The translations under genes and the position numbers were made by a program. 51,156 nucleotides of DNA from Lachnospiraceae bacterium (GTDB lineage: Bacteria > Bacillota > Clostridia > Lachnospirales > Lachnospiraceae): contig JAFSIQ010000042.1 in the NCBI GenBank assembly GCA_017439675.1, positions 1 through 51,156 of the forward strand, given 5' to 3'. The notes under the pieces were generated by a model, which saw only the letters and a program-made list of their open reading frames with translations, was not told the DNA's origin and ran no database searches. Shown here one piece after another: positions 42,236-51,156 of the stretch (position 1 is its first letter; each line of letters starts with the position of its first letter).

Positions 42236-44194
42236 TTATCTTATCTCTGCTCCATGTGGAACTTCCTTCTCGGTTGTCACAAGCGCAAGATTGCCCTCTG
42301 CATCCTCTGCACAGAGAATCATTCCCTGAGACTCGACACCAGCAAGCTTAGCAGGTTTTAGGTTTGTAACAACTACAACCTTCTTACCTACCATATCCTC
42401 TGGTGAGTACTGAGCCTTGATACCAGATACAATCTGTCTTACCTCACTACCAATCTTAACCTGAGAACAAAGTAACTTCTTAGACTTTGGTACCTCTTCA
42501 CAGGCGATTACTTCACCTACTTGAAGCTGAACCTTTGCAAAATCATCGATAGAAATCTCTTCCTTCTTCTCGATGTCAATACCAGGGTTCTCATCTACTG
42601 GTTCTGGTTCCGGTTCTGGCTCTGGCATCATTTCTGCCACTTTCGCCATCACCTCATCCAAATCCAATCTTGCAAATAAGATTTCCGGATTCTCTGTCAC
42701 CTTTGTTCCTGACTTATAGCTTCCAAAACGAACCAAGTCATTTACCTTACGCTTAGAAGCATTTAACTGTGCAAGAATCTTCTCGGTTGTCTCAGGCATA
42801 TATGGCTCAAGCAAGGTTGCACCAATCACAATGCTCTCTACCAAGTTGTAAAGAACAGTTGCAAGTCTATCCTGCTTATCCTCTTCCTTTGCAAGTGCCC
42901 AAGGCATTGTCTCGTCGATATACTTATTACAACGCTTAAAGAGGTTGAAAATCTCTGTCATAGCATCTGCTACGCGAAGCTTATCCATCGCCTTAGATAC
43001 GCGGATTCTGGTATCTAATGCGTAATCCATCAACTCTTTGTCTACGTCCTCATTTACCTTCTTGTTGGTTACCACACCATCAAAGTACTTGTTAGACATG
43101 GAAACAGTACGGTTCACAAGATTTCCAAGGGTGTTGGCAAGGTCGGAATTCAACCTCTCTACCATCAACTCCCAAGAAATCACACCATCATTTTCAAATG
43201 GCATCTCATGAAGTACAAAGTAACGAACTGCATCTACGCCAAACAACTCTACCAAATCGTCTGCGTAGATAACATTTCCTCTAGACTTACTCATCTTACC
43301 ATCACTCTGAATTAACCATGGATGTCCAAATACCTGCTTTGGAAGTGGTAAGTCAAGTGCCATCAACATAATTGGCCAGTAAATGGTGTGGAATCGCAAG
43401 ATGTCCTTACCAATCAAATGCAAATCGCATGGCCAATATTTCATATATAATCTGTCATGTCTTCCATCTGCATCAAAGCCCAAACCTGTAATGTAGTTGG
43501 TAAGCGCATCAATCCATACATAAATTACGTGATCTGGGTCAAAGTCCACAGGGATTCCCCACTTAAATGAAGTACGGGAAACACACAAATCCTGAAGTCC
43601 TGGTAACAAAAAGTTATTCATCATCTCATTCTTACGAGATTCCGGCTGAATGAAATCCGGATTCTTGTGAATATGGTCAATCAGCTTATCCTGATATTTG
43701 CTCATTTTAAAGAAATATGCTTCTTCCTTCGCAGGCTTCACTTCTCTACCACAATCTGGACACTTTCCATCTACTAACTGGGACTCTGTGAAAAATGATT
43801 CACATGGAGTACAATACATTCCCTCGTACTCTCCCTTATAAATGTCACCCTTGTCGTAAAGCTTTTTGAAAATCTTCTGTACCTGCTTCTCATGGTCTTC
43901 ATCTGTAGTACGGATGAACTTGTCATATGAGGTGTTCATCAAATCCCAGATACGCTTGATTTCGCCTGCTGTCTGGTCAACAAATTCCTTTGGTGAAATA
44001 CCAGCTTCTGCTGCCTTTTCTTCAATCTTTTGTCCGTGCTCGTCTGTTCCTGTCTGGAAACGAACATCATAGCCTACGAATCTCTTATATCTTGCAATAC
44101 TGTCTGCAAGTACAATCTCATAGGTGTTACCAATGTGCGGCTTGCCTGATGTGTACGCAATTGCCGTGGTAATGTAGTACGGTTTTTTTGCCAT
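42236..44194 (-). CDS. metG: Methionyl-tRNA synthetase with C-terminal tRNA-binding domain
   Basis: Charges tRNA-Met with methionine. The 652-residue class I enzyme has KPHIGN (HIGH motif) near residue 19, zinc ligands CTPC and CPDC near 127-147, and KMSKSRGN near residue 300. After a Glu/Pro-rich linker (PEPEPEPEPVDE) the last 100 residues form the EMAP-II-like tRNA-binding domain (DFAKVQLQVGEVIACEEVP). AGGAGG precedes the ATG. Expression is controlled by the T-box leader directly upstream. Confidence 0.97.
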   Translation of the reverse strand: MAKKPYYITTAIAYTSGKPHIGNTYEIVLADSIARYKRFVGYDVRFQTGTDEHGQKIEEKAAEAGISPKEFVDQTAGEIKRIWDLMNTSYDKFIRTTDEDHEKQVQKIFKKLYDKGDIYKGEYEGMYCTPCESFFTESQLVDGKCPDCGREVKPAKEEAYFFKMSKYQDKLIDHIHKNPDFIQPESRKNEMMNNFLLPGLQDLCVSRTSFKWGIPVDFDPDHVIYVWIDALTNYITGLGFDADGRHDRLYMKYWPCDLHLIGKDILRFHTIYWPIMLMALDLPLPKQVFGHPWLIQSDGKMSKSRGNVIYADDLVELFGVDAVRYFVLHEMPFENDGVISWELMVERLNSDLANTLGNLVNRTVSMSNKYFDGVVTNKKVNEDVDKELMDYALDTRIRVSKAMDKLRVADAMTEIFNLFKRCNKYIDETMPWALAKEEDKQDRLATVLYNLVESIVIGATLLEPYMPETTEKILAQLNASKRKVNDLVRFGSYKSGTKVTENPEILFARLDLDEVMAKVAEMMPEPEPEPEPVDENPGIDIEKKEEISIDDFAKVQLQVGEVIACEEVPKSKKLLCSQVKIGSEVRQIVSGIKAQYSPEDMVGKKVVVVTNLKPAKLAGVESQGMILCAEDAEGNLALVTTEKEVPHGAEIR

Positions 44195-44231
44195 TTTGTT
44201 TTCCTCCTTACTATCCGAATGAAAGATTTTT

Positions 44232-44268
44232 GATGAAAGTTCTATATAATTAGCAATCGACTTTCATC
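44232..44268 (-). other. Extra stem-loop between T-box terminator and metG
   Basis: GATGAAAGT (44232-44240) and ACTTTCATC (44260-44268) form a perfect 9-bp stem with a 19-base loop. It lies downstream of the T-box terminator and about 30 bp before the metG ribosome binding site. Its role is unknown; it may shape the mRNA 5' end after read-through or processing. Confidence 0.45.
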
Positions 44269-44283
44269 ATAGAGAAATTCCGC

Positions 44284-44575
44284 AAAGAAAAAATGAAAGC
44301 CCACCTTTAATAAAACTTAAAGGCGAGCTTGTTCTTCTCACGGTACCACTTTAATTCATCTGCATATTACTATGCTGACCTTACTAGCTGAAAGGATTTC
44401 AGCTTACACTATAACGGGTGCACCCGTCTTCTGCTTAGTACAAATGCTTACTTGTCCTCACAAAAGAAGCTCCAAGACCATCTTCAACTTGTTTCATCTT
44501 TCCCTGTTCTCAGCAACCCAGGTTCTCTGTTAAAAACTTCCCAAATCTACTCTTCTCTTCATCGCTCATTCTATT
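44284..44575 (-). promoter_or_regulatory. T-box riboswitch of metG (Met specifier)
   Basis: The minus-strand leader begins with GATGAAGAGAAGAGTAGA, a typical Stem I start, and carries the T-box AAAGTGGTACCGTG near 44353-44338, which pairs with the tRNA acceptor end. The terminator stem CGCCTTTAAG/TTAAAGGTGGG (44299-44329) with a U-run follows. A candidate specifier AUG at 44481-44479 fits tRNA-Met. Uncharged tRNA-Met would favour the antiterminator and switch metG on. Confidence 0.9.
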
Positions 44576-44588
44576 TTGGCTATGTTCC

Positions 44589-44617
44589 ATTATAGGAAAC
44601 TTTTCTTAGTATGTCAA
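44589..44617 (-). promoter_or_regulatory. Consensus sigma-A promoter of the metG T-box leader
   Basis: On the minus strand a perfect TTGACA (44617-44612) and a perfect TATAAT (44594-44589) are separated by 17 bases, the ideal spacing. The start falls near 44582, at the beginning of the T-box. Confidence 0.92.
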
Positions 44618-44662
44618 GGTTGGCAATTTGTACTATCTTTATTGTGCACATTTAAAAAGAAT

Positions 44663-46009
44663 TTAGAGGTTCTCTCCATTGCTCTCAATCACACTCTTAT
44701 ACCAGTACGCCGAATCCTTCAGAATCCGCTCTTGAGTTGCATAATCCACATACACAAGTCCAAAACGTGGATTATATCCTAACGCCCACTCAAAGTTATC
44801 CATCACAGACCAGTGAAGATATCCCATTAAAGGTACTCCTTCTTCGCCAGCTCTCTTATACTCCTTCAAGTAACGATGTGTATAATCAATGCGGTAAGTG
44901 TCATGCACCTTACCATCCAAGCACACCCAATCATGCTCTGCCATACCATTCTCTGTAATAAAGATTGGTTTTCCATATCGCTCATATAAGAATTTTGCTG
45001 ACCAATATAATACCTCTGGAGATACAACCCAGCCTACCTGAGTGTGAGCAATTCCCTGTTTCCAATTTTCCGGATATCCTACCACATTGTTATTGGCATT
45101 GGAATAATAAATGTTGGCTCCATAGTAATCCAATGGCTCTGTAACAAAACTCCACTCTTCTTTCGTAAATTCCGGAACCAAATCGCCAAAATCATCATAA
45201 AGCTCCTGTGGGTATTTCCCAAAGAAAATAGGGTCTGACCAATAGCTCTGGCTAAATACAAATCCTTCCCCATTCGTTGAAAATGTTAATCTTTTTGCTT
45301 CCTCGATTGCCTCTTTGCTACTATCCTTTGGAATATTACAAGGTCCAATCGGGCTGAATCCAATAATCGGTTTCTTCTTAGCATTCTGACGAATATAACG
45401 CGCTGACTTACCGTGAGATAATAAGATGTTACGTCCTATAATCAGCAAATCTCTTGTTGGTCTCTTCAAAAATGGAGCATGGCTCGCACCATAATAACCG
45501 CAACCCAAAAAGCATTGTGGCTCATTGATAGTTCCCCAATACTGCACTCTGTCAGACAAGGAATCCACTATAACCTTTGTATATTCCAAAAACCAATCGG
45601 AACTGTCTGGATTCATCCATGCGCCCTGCTTGTGAAGCTCGTAAGGATAGTCCCAATGATACAATGTGACCATCGGTTCTATTCCATTTTGAATCAATTC
45701 ATCCACAAGATCAGAATAAAATTGTAATCCCTTCTGGTTTACTTCTCCAATTCCATTTGGAATTACTCTCGACCAACTAATAGAAAAACGGTATACCTTA
45801 AGTCCCATTTCCTTCATCATAGCCACGTCTTCTTTCATTCTGTGGTAATGGTCACACGCTACATCACCGGTTTCTCTATACCTCACATAATTCAATTCCC
45901 TACTGTATACATCCCAAATATTGAGTCCCTTTCCGTCCTCATTATATGCACCTTCAATCTGATAAGAAGCTGCTGCTGCGCCCCACATAAAATCCTTTGG
46001 AAATCCCAT
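44663..46009 (-). CDS. Beta-glucosidase (GH1)
   Basis: A cytosolic enzyme of about 448 residues that splits beta-glucosides such as cellobiose. The acid/base Glu is in GTINEPQCF and the nucleophile Glu in FITENGMAEHD. The segment DNFEWALGYNPRFGLV carries the Glu-Trp pair of non-phosphorylated sugar enzymes; the Ser/Lys/Tyr pattern of 6-phospho-beta-glucosidases is absent. The ATG at 46009 is chosen because AAGGAGG lies 8 bases upstream; an earlier in-frame start at 46030 precedes that site. No PTS or sugar transporter is adjacent. Confidence 0.95.
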   Translation of the reverse strand: MGFPKDFMWGAAAASYQIEGAYNEDGKGLNIWDVYSRELNYVRYRETGDVACDHYHRMKEDVAMMKEMGLKVYRFSISWSRVIPNGIGEVNQKGLQFYSDLVDELIQNGIEPMVTLYHWDYPYELHKQGAWMNPDSSDWFLEYTKVIVDSLSDRVQYWGTINEPQCFLGCGYYGASHAPFLKRPTRDLLIIGRNILLSHGKSARYIRQNAKKKPIIGFSPIGPCNIPKDSSKEAIEEAKRLTFSTNGEGFVFSQSYWSDPIFFGKYPQELYDDFGDLVPEFTKEEWSFVTEPLDYYGANIYYSNANNNVVGYPENWKQGIAHTQVGWVVSPEVLYWSAKFLYERYGKPIFITENGMAEHDWVCLDGKVHDTYRIDYTHRYLKEYKRAGEEGVPLMGYLHWSVMDNFEWALGYNPRFGLVYVDYATQERILKDSAYWYKSVIESNGENL

Positions 46010-46265
46010 CGTAAGTTCCTCCTTGTTCACTTATTTTGTAATATATATCGCTGTTCTATATTTCTCCATCAAATCTTTCTGTTTCTTATCATATTAAATT
46101 CTATATTAATTGTAAATCAATATCTTACACAAAACCATAACAATCCTATAAGTTTCTCTTTACTATTCCCATATAGAACCGCGAAAATACAACTATTAAA
46201 TCATTCCGTTCATATATCCCCCTTCCCTCTCATATATTAAAACAATATTGATTATTGGAGTATCT

Positions 46266-48185
46266 ATGCTTACAACTGTTGTTTCCCTTTTTAACAAATC
46301 AAAAGACTCCTACCCTACCTCCGATGCTCCTTGGAATTCTTACATAAAACAGCTTCCTTGGAAACGCACTCTTTGTTCCACATTTATTATTTCCGTTCTT
46401 ATTTTTATTACTACCTTTTTTCTTCTTCCTGATAATCCTTCCAATTATCGGGAAACTCTCCTAACAGAAATGAAACAAGCAGATACCTTTGAAGAATTTT
46501 CAAAAGCCCTGTTTTGCTATGAGGTGACGACAGATTCTGTGACAACTGCCTATACATTAAAATCTCCCTCTGCCTATGATATTCCGACACTCCCACCTGA
46601 CCTAACTTCCTTTTCCTATGATACATATTTGACAGAGGCTGAAAATGTCACCTCCGACTCTTCTGCCATTATTCAAAGACAAATCAAAATACTGTCGAAA
46701 ACACAATTAGAACCAAAAGAGCAATTAGCTCTTTCCTGTCTCAAGGATTACACCTCAACCAGTCTTTCCCTCTCCCAATACCCATTTTACGAATACCTGT
46801 TGGGGAATTCCTCTGGCATTCAGACAAACCTTCCTGTGACATTAGGTGAGTACCCTCTTCGCAATCAAGAAGACGTAGAGACTTATCTCTCCCTCCTAAC
46901 ACAAATACCTTCCTACTTTCAAGATGTGATTTCCTATGAGTCTCATCGCCAGAAAATGGATTATGAAACTCCGGACTTTATAACCTTTTTGTCTTACAAT
47001 GCTACAAAATCCATAACAGAAGGATTAGAAAAGGATAACAATAGCTTTTGCGAAACCTTCAACCAAAGAGTTGATGCTATTACCTCACTCACTCAAACAG
47101 AGAAGAACACCTACAAACAAAAGAATCAACAACTTGTGAAACAACATGTTATTCCTGCCTATAATGACCTGCTTTCTTTTCTAGAACAGCAATTCGAAAA
47201 CAATAGCGACAACATTTTGCAATATATGAAGGAGGATACTCCCTACGGAATCTGCACCCTGCCAAATGGGAAAGATTATTACACACATCTTGCAAGGTAT
47301 TCCACTGGCTCAAGTAAATCTATCGAACAAATGATAGCTATGACAGATACATCTCTTAAAAACGCCTTGAGCACTGTGTTAAACACTGCCCTCACAGACC
47401 CAGACGCTTATGTGTATTACTGTGAACACCCTTTGGAAACCTATTATGAAAACCCTGAATCCATTTTAGAAAATTTATCTCTTATGATGCGAGAACAATA
47501 TCCTTCCCTTTCCAAGTCTCCTTCATATAAAGTCAAAACGGTGTCAGAAAGTCTTTCTGAACACTTAAGTCCGGCCTTTTACATGATACCTGCCATTGAT
47601 GATTATCAGAATAATACCATTTATATCAATCCCCTCTATACCAATGAAGAAAATGGTAATCTGTTTCCTACACTCGCCCATGAAGGTTTCCCCGGTCACC
47701 TCTATCAAACCGTTTACTTTAATGAATCCAATCCCCCTGAAATTCGTCAAGTACTCAACTATCTTGGCTATGTGGAGGGGTGGGCAACCTATGTGGAAAT
47801 GAACTCGCTTTCCTTTTTGGAATACCCACTAGAGGGTGACTCTCTAAGTAAGCTCTATCAGGCAGAAACAATAATCAATCTCGCCATAAGTAGCCGTATC
47901 GATTTCGGTGTTAACTATGAAGGTTGGACATTAAATGACACTAGAGCTTTTTTTGAAGAACAGGGCTTTAACAGTTACTACGCTCAGGATTTATACGCTT
48001 ATGTGGTAGAATCCCCTACTACTTACCTAAGTTATTTCATTGGTTATTTAGAAATTATGGATATAAAAGATGCGTATCAACGACAAGAGTTAGAAAACTA
48101 TTCTGAAAAAGAATTTCATAAAAGGTTATTAGATGTGGGACCTGCGAATTTTGACACAGTTAGGCAATATGTGTTGAAGCCATAA
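46266..48185 (+). CDS. Membrane-anchored DUF885 family protein (putative peptidase)
   Basis: A 639-residue protein with one membrane helix near the N-terminus (about residues 37-58, FIISVLIFITTFFLLP) and a large outer domain. The conserved DUF885 motifs HEGFPGHLYQ and YVEGWATYVE are present; they resemble the zinc site of M32/gluzincin-like peptidases, so the protein is a likely metallopeptidase. The C-terminal segment SYFIGYLEIMDIKDAYQ is also typical. The ATG at 46266 has GGAG 5 bases upstream; the TTG at 46248 lies before that site. It ends at a bidirectional terminator. Confidence 0.85.
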   Translation: MLTTVVSLFNKSKDSYPTSDAPWNSYIKQLPWKRTLCSTFIISVLIFITTFFLLPDNPSNYRETLLTEMKQADTFEEFSKALFCYEVTTDSVTTAYTLKSPSAYDIPTLPPDLTSFSYDTYLTEAENVTSDSSAIIQRQIKILSKTQLEPKEQLALSCLKDYTSTSLSLSQYPFYEYLLGNSSGIQTNLPVTLGEYPLRNQEDVETYLSLLTQIPSYFQDVISYESHRQKMDYETPDFITFLSYNATKSITEGLEKDNNSFCETFNQRVDAITSLTQTEKNTYKQKNQQLVKQHVIPAYNDLLSFLEQQFENNSDNILQYMKEDTPYGICTLPNGKDYYTHLARYSTGSSKSIEQMIAMTDTSLKNALSTVLNTALTDPDAYVYYCEHPLETYYENPESILENLSLMMREQYPSLSKSPSYKVKTVSESLSEHLSPAFYMIPAIDDYQNNTIYINPLYTNEENGNLFPTLAHEGFPGHLYQTVYFNESNPPEIRQVLNYLGYVEGWATYVEMNSLSFLEYPLEGDSLSKLYQAETIINLAISSRIDFGVNYEGWTLNDTRAFFEEQGFNSYYAQDLYAYVVESPTTYLSYFIGYLEIMDIKDAYQRQELENYSEKEFHKRLLDVGPANFDTVRQYVLKP

Positions 48186-48192
48186 TACAAAA

Positions 48193-48218
48193 GGGCGATG
48201 TGAATCATCACATCGCCC
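48193..48218. terminator. Bidirectional terminator between DUF885 gene and chemoreceptor
   Basis: GGGCGATGTG (48193-48202) and CACATCGCCC (48209-48218) form a perfect GC-rich 10-bp stem with a 6-base loop between two convergent genes. Confidence 0.88.
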
Positions 48219-48240
48219 TGATACTTCTTTAAAACAAAAC

Positions 48241-49968
48241 TTAAATCTGGAAAAATGCTATCTGCTCTTCTAATTCCTTTGATAGGTTCACTAAATCATC
48301 CGCAGATGATGCTAACAAATTGATTGTTGCATTCAATTCTTCCATAGATGCCATTGTTTCCTCTGTTGATGCTGCGTTTTCCTCTGAAATAGCGGATAAG
48401 TTACTCATAATATCCACAACACCTTCTCTTGATGTATTACAGATAACAGTTTGGTCTTTGATTTCATTCGTACCATAACGTGTTTCTGTAATACCTCTAC
48501 TTACCTGCTCAAACTCTTCACGAGTCTGTGTAAGCTTCTGAGCTTCTTCATTAACCTCTTTTTCTACATCCACCATGATAGCAACTGTTCGATTGGATTC
48601 ATTTATCAAATCTTCTACTATCTTCTTAATCTTTTGAGATGACTCATTAGACTGGTCTGCCAATGTCTGTATCTGACTTGCAACTACTGCAAAGCCCCTT
48701 CCTTGCTCACCTGCTCGTGCTGCCTCAATAGAAGCATTCAAAGACAAGAGGTTTGTCTCCTCTGCAATAGAAGAAATAATTTGAATTGCTTCACTAATTT
48801 TCGTTGCAGACTCATTAGTTACCTGTATTTGCTGTCCAATATTCTCAATCGCTTGCAATGTGTTTTTATTGGAGTTTGCCAACTGTTCAATAATGCTCAT
48901 AGCAGAATCACGACTTTCTTCCATCTGGTTTGAAGTCATATCTAAGGTAGATACCTTATCCACAATTCTTGAAATTACATCACCCATGTCTGCCACATTC
49001 ACAGTTGCACTTTCCACATCACCTGCCTGTGAGAATGCACCATTCGAAATGCCTTCTACCGCACGACTTATCTCATCTGCTGTCGCACTAGTTTCGTTTG
49101 CCATTGCACTCAAATCATGACCTGCTCCCATAAGTGTTTCAGATGAACTCTTTACATTCATGATTATCTCTGTAAGCTTATCCTTTAATAAGTTTACCTC
49201 TCTTGCCATATCACCTAGTTCATCACTTCTTTGCAATGTCTTGGTGTCAATCATAATAGAAAGATTACCTTCACTTAACTCATTCACTGCTTTACTAGTT
49301 GCATAAATCGCCTTTCTCATATTCATTACAACTACAACAATCAAAATTGATGCGATGATTGCAACAATTATAGATGCTCTTACGAGTCGGAAAATCTCTC
49401 CATTAATAAATTCATTGGTTTCCGTAGCTGGAGCACCTGCAAATAACATACCAATGACTTCCCCATTGGAATTCTTAAGTGGTGCATAGTACGCATAATA
49501 TGGTTCCCCGTTAATTACCAAGTCATCTGCTGTCATGCTTTCGCCGTTCTTAACTACCGTTTCGTAAACTGCATCAGAGGCATCTGTTCCAAGAATTCGC
49601 TCTCCAGAATCCTTATCTCTCAAGGTTGTCGCACGACGTGTCTTGTCATAGAAGAAAGTAACATCCATGTCGGTTCCTTCCACCATAGAATCCAAAATAT
49701 CTACATGTTGAGTCAGATTGTAATCACCTTTTATTAAGTTGTTGTCTGCATCTAACTCATAATCTCCCTCGCTTACTGCATCCGCCATAGTACTCATGGC
49801 AATGGTAGCATCCTCTAATCTAGTAAATATCTCTTGAGTAATACCCTCTCGAATACTTTGTGCTCCTACCACTGACAAAATGATAGCTAGTGCCAATAAT
49901 GGCACCAATGCAAGTGCACCAATCTGAACTGGTAATGATAATCTGATTTTCCCTGTACGTTGATTCAT
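48241..49968 (-). CDS. Methyl-accepting chemotaxis protein with single Cache sensor
   Basis: A 575-residue chemoreceptor. The first membrane helix (about 13-35) and the second (about 190-212) enclose a single-Cache type outer domain that contains [17 protein letters not shown] and [27 protein letters not shown] domain follows, then a long MA domain with the signalling tip [20 protein letters not shown] and [11 protein letters not shown]. The ligand cannot be told. No C-terminal CheR-binding pentapeptide is seen. GGAGG precedes the ATG. It belongs functionally with the flagellar genes at 15254-20794. Confidence 0.95.
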   Translation of the reverse strand: MNQRTGKIRLSLPVQIGALALVPLLALAIILSVVGAQSIREGITQEIFTRLEDATIAMSTMADAVSEGDYELDADNNLIKGDYNLTQHVDILDSMVEGTDMDVTFFYDKTRRATTLRDKDSGERILGTDASDAVYETVVKNGESMTADDLVINGEPYYAYYAPLKNSNGEVIGMLFAGAPATETNEFINGEIFRLVRASIIVAIIASILIVVVVMNMRKAIYATSKAVNELSEGNLSIMIDTKTLQRSDELGDMAREVNLLKDKLTEIIMNVKSSSETLMGAGHDLSAMANETSATADEISRAVEGISNGAFSQAGDVESATVNVADMGDVISRIVDKVSTLDMTSNQMEESRDSAMSIIEQLANSNKNTLQAIENIGQQIQVTNESATKISEAIQIISSIAEETNLLSLNASIEAARAGEQGRGFAVVASQIQTLADQSNESSQKIKKIVEDLINESNRTVAIMVDVEKEVNEEAQKLTQTREEFEQVSRGITETRYGTNEIKDQTVICNTSREGVVDIMSNLSAISEENAASTEETMASMEELNATINLLASSADDLVNLSKELEEQIAFFQI

Positions 49969-50033
49969 GTAAATTCCTCCTCACAAGCTTACAATAGTAA
50001 ACACCAACTCTTACTCAGCAGTGTATTAGAATT

Positions 50034-50062
50034 ATTCTACCATATTCGACAATTTTTCTCAA
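50034..50062 (-). promoter_or_regulatory. Sigma-A promoter of the chemoreceptor gene
   Basis: On the minus strand TTGAGA (50062-50057) and TAGAAT (50039-50034) are separated by 17 bases. No sigma-28 box as good as that of flagellin is present. Confidence 0.5.
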
Positions 50063-50096
50063 CAGTTGACAAAGAAATATTCCAAAAAATGAAAAA

Positions 50097-50127
50097 TCCC
50101 TCTTTTGGAATACATCCAAAAGAGGGA
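50097..50127 (-). terminator. Terminator of pckA
   Basis: TCCCTCTTTTGGA (50097-50109) and TCCAAAAGAGGGA (50115-50127) form a perfect 13-bp stem with a 5-base loop. On the minus strand a U-run (TTTTTC) follows. It lies 20 bp after the pckA stop. Confidence 0.93.
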
Positions 50128-50147
50128 CTACTATTAACTATATTGAA

Positions 50148-51156
50148 TTATAACTGTGGACCAGCACTTACTAATGCCTTACCTGCTTCATTTCCCTCAT
50201 ACTTAGCAAAGTTCTTAATGAAACGGCTAGCAAGATCCTTAGCCTTTGTCTCCCACTCAGAAGCATCCCCATATGTGTTACGAGGATCAAGGATGTTGGT
50301 ATCAACACCTGGAAGCTCTGTTGGAACCTCAAAGTTGAAGTATGGAATAGTCTTTGTCTCAGCTTTCTCGATAGAACCATCAAGAATTGCATCGATAATA
50401 CCACGTGTATCCTTAATAGAGATACGCTTTCCTGTACCATTCCATCCTGTGTTAACTAAGTAAGCCTTAGCACCACTAACTTCCATCTTCTTAACTAACT
50501 CTTCTGCATACTTTGTCGGATGCAACTCCAAGAATGCCTGACCAAAGCAAGCTGAGAATGTAGGAGTTGGCTCTGTAATACCACGCTCTGTACCTGCAAG
50601 CTTTGCTGTAAATCCAGATAAGAAGTAGTACTTTGTCTGCTCTGGTGTAAGTACAGAAACTGGAGGAAGTACTCCAAATGCATCTGCTGAAAGGAAGATA
50701 ACATTCTTTGCCGCAGGTGCTGCTGAAATTGGACGTACAATATTCTCAATATGATCAATTGGATAAGATACACGAGTATTCTCTGTAACACTACCATCAT
50801 CAAAATCAATCTTACCTTCTGCATCTACAGTAACGTTCTCTAAAAGAGCATTGCGCTTAATTGCATTGTAGATATCTGGCTCAGAATCCTTATCAAGGTT
50901 AATAACCTTAGCGTAGCAACCACCTTCGAAGTTGAATACACCTTTGTCATCCCAACCATGCTCGTCATCACCTATAAGAAGACGCTTAGGATCTGTAGAC
51001 AATGTTGTCTTACCTGTTCCTGAAAGACCAAAGAAAATTGCTGTATTCTCACCGTTCATATCTGTGTTAGCTGAACAGTGCATTGAAGCGATACCCTTTA
51101 ATGGAAGGTAGTAGTTCATCATAGAGAACATACCCTTCTTCATCTCTCCACCATAC
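50148..51156 (-). CDS. pckA: Phosphoenolpyruvate carboxykinase (ATP), 5' part missing
   Basis: The enzyme interconverts oxaloacetate plus ATP with PEP plus CO2 and ADP; in fermenters it often runs in the PEP-carboxylating direction. About 335 C-terminal residues are visible, and the frame stays open to the right edge (codons for [11 protein letters not shown]), so the internal ATG at 51143 is not the start. The P-loop [19 protein letters not shown], the adenine-binding region and [11 protein letters not shown] identify the ATP-dependent form. The full protein would be about 530-540 residues. Confidence 0.97.
   Translation of the reverse strand, partial: YGGEMKKGMFSMMNYYLPLKGIASMHCSANTDMNGENTAIFFGLSGTGKTTLSTDPKRLLIGDDEHGWDDKGVFNFEGGCYAKVINLDKDSEPDIYNAIKRNALLENVTVDAEGKIDFDDGSVTENTRVSYPIDHIENIVRPISAAPAAKNVIFLSADAFGVLPPVSVLTPEQTKYYFLSGFTAKLAGTERGITEPTPTFSACFGQAFLELHPTKYAEELVKKMEVSGAKAYLVNTGWNGTGKRISIKDTRGIIDAILDGSIEKAETKTIPYFNFEVPTELPGVDTNILDPRNTYGDASEWETKAKDLASRFIKNFAKYEGNEAGKALVSAGPQL

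Overview
The window looks like chromosomal core plus light accessory DNA of a motile, probably spore-capable anaerobic Firmicute of the Clostridia, most likely Lachnospiraceae. The reasons are strong AGGAGG-type ribosome binding sites with several TTG/GTG starts, a Met T-box, the large SRP RNA with an Alu domain, a Na+-type ATP synthase c subunit, flagellar genes, CwlD and PdaA homologues of spore cortex synthesis, and two proteins (a FliK-like giant and a 365-aa protein) that I associate with Lachnospiraceae. No rRNA, tRNA, insertion sequence, phage or CRISPR array was seen.

Layout. 1-7426 (minus): an ATP synthase operon, atpI-atpB-atpE-atpF-atpH-atpA-atpG-atpD (atpD runs off the left edge), with a small AtpZ-like gene and rpiB just upstream. 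A 255-bp palindrome sits between atpG and atpD. 7542-10836 (minus): Sua5-type tRNA threonylcarbamoylation enzyme and a secreted papain-like protease. 11001-12865 (plus): cwlD, a candidate structured RNA on the minus strand, and a TraX-family membrane protein. 12957-15064 (minus): a ZnuBC-like metal ABC pair and a HIT protein. 15254-20794 (minus): fliS, flagellin and a 1166-aa FliK-like protein; a sigma-28 promoter for flagellin lies inside the 3' end of the giant gene. 21035-29290 (minus): a membrane-anchored Lys-rich protein, plsC, malQ, a 2-hydroxyacid dehydrogenase, a D,D-carboxypeptidase, a 244-bp palindrome, pgi, pdaA; then an unknown membrane protein (29306-30037). 30311-31703 (plus): TSCPD protein and a second-type MurG. 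31758-33930 (minus): an unknown protein, an HD hydrolase, the SRP RNA and tadA. 33992-39495: GNAT, a 365-aa unknown, rsmA, tatD, a lipoprotein and a possible cysteine peptidase. 39620-42106 (minus): an accessory-looking cassette of HipA-like kinase, a small protein and a ComEC-like secreted hydrolase. 42236-46009 (minus): T-box controlled metG and a GH1 beta-glucosidase. 46266-51156: a DUF885 protein, a chemoreceptor and pckA (cut by the right edge).

How the genes fit together. The ATP synthase, PEP carboxykinase, Pgi, MalQ, RpiB and beta-glucosidase serve energy and carbohydrate metabolism. CwlD and PdaA together make muramic delta-lactam in spore cortex. Flagellin, its chaperone, the FliK-like protein and the chemoreceptor belong to motility. 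TadA, SRP RNA, RsmA, Sua5 and MetG serve translation and protein export.

The least explained items are the two long palindromes, the candidate RNA at 11820-11990, the HipA-like three-gene cassette, the orphan cysteine-peptidase-like protein and the 1166-aa FliK-like protein. All family assignments were made by reading the protein sequences; no database search was run.
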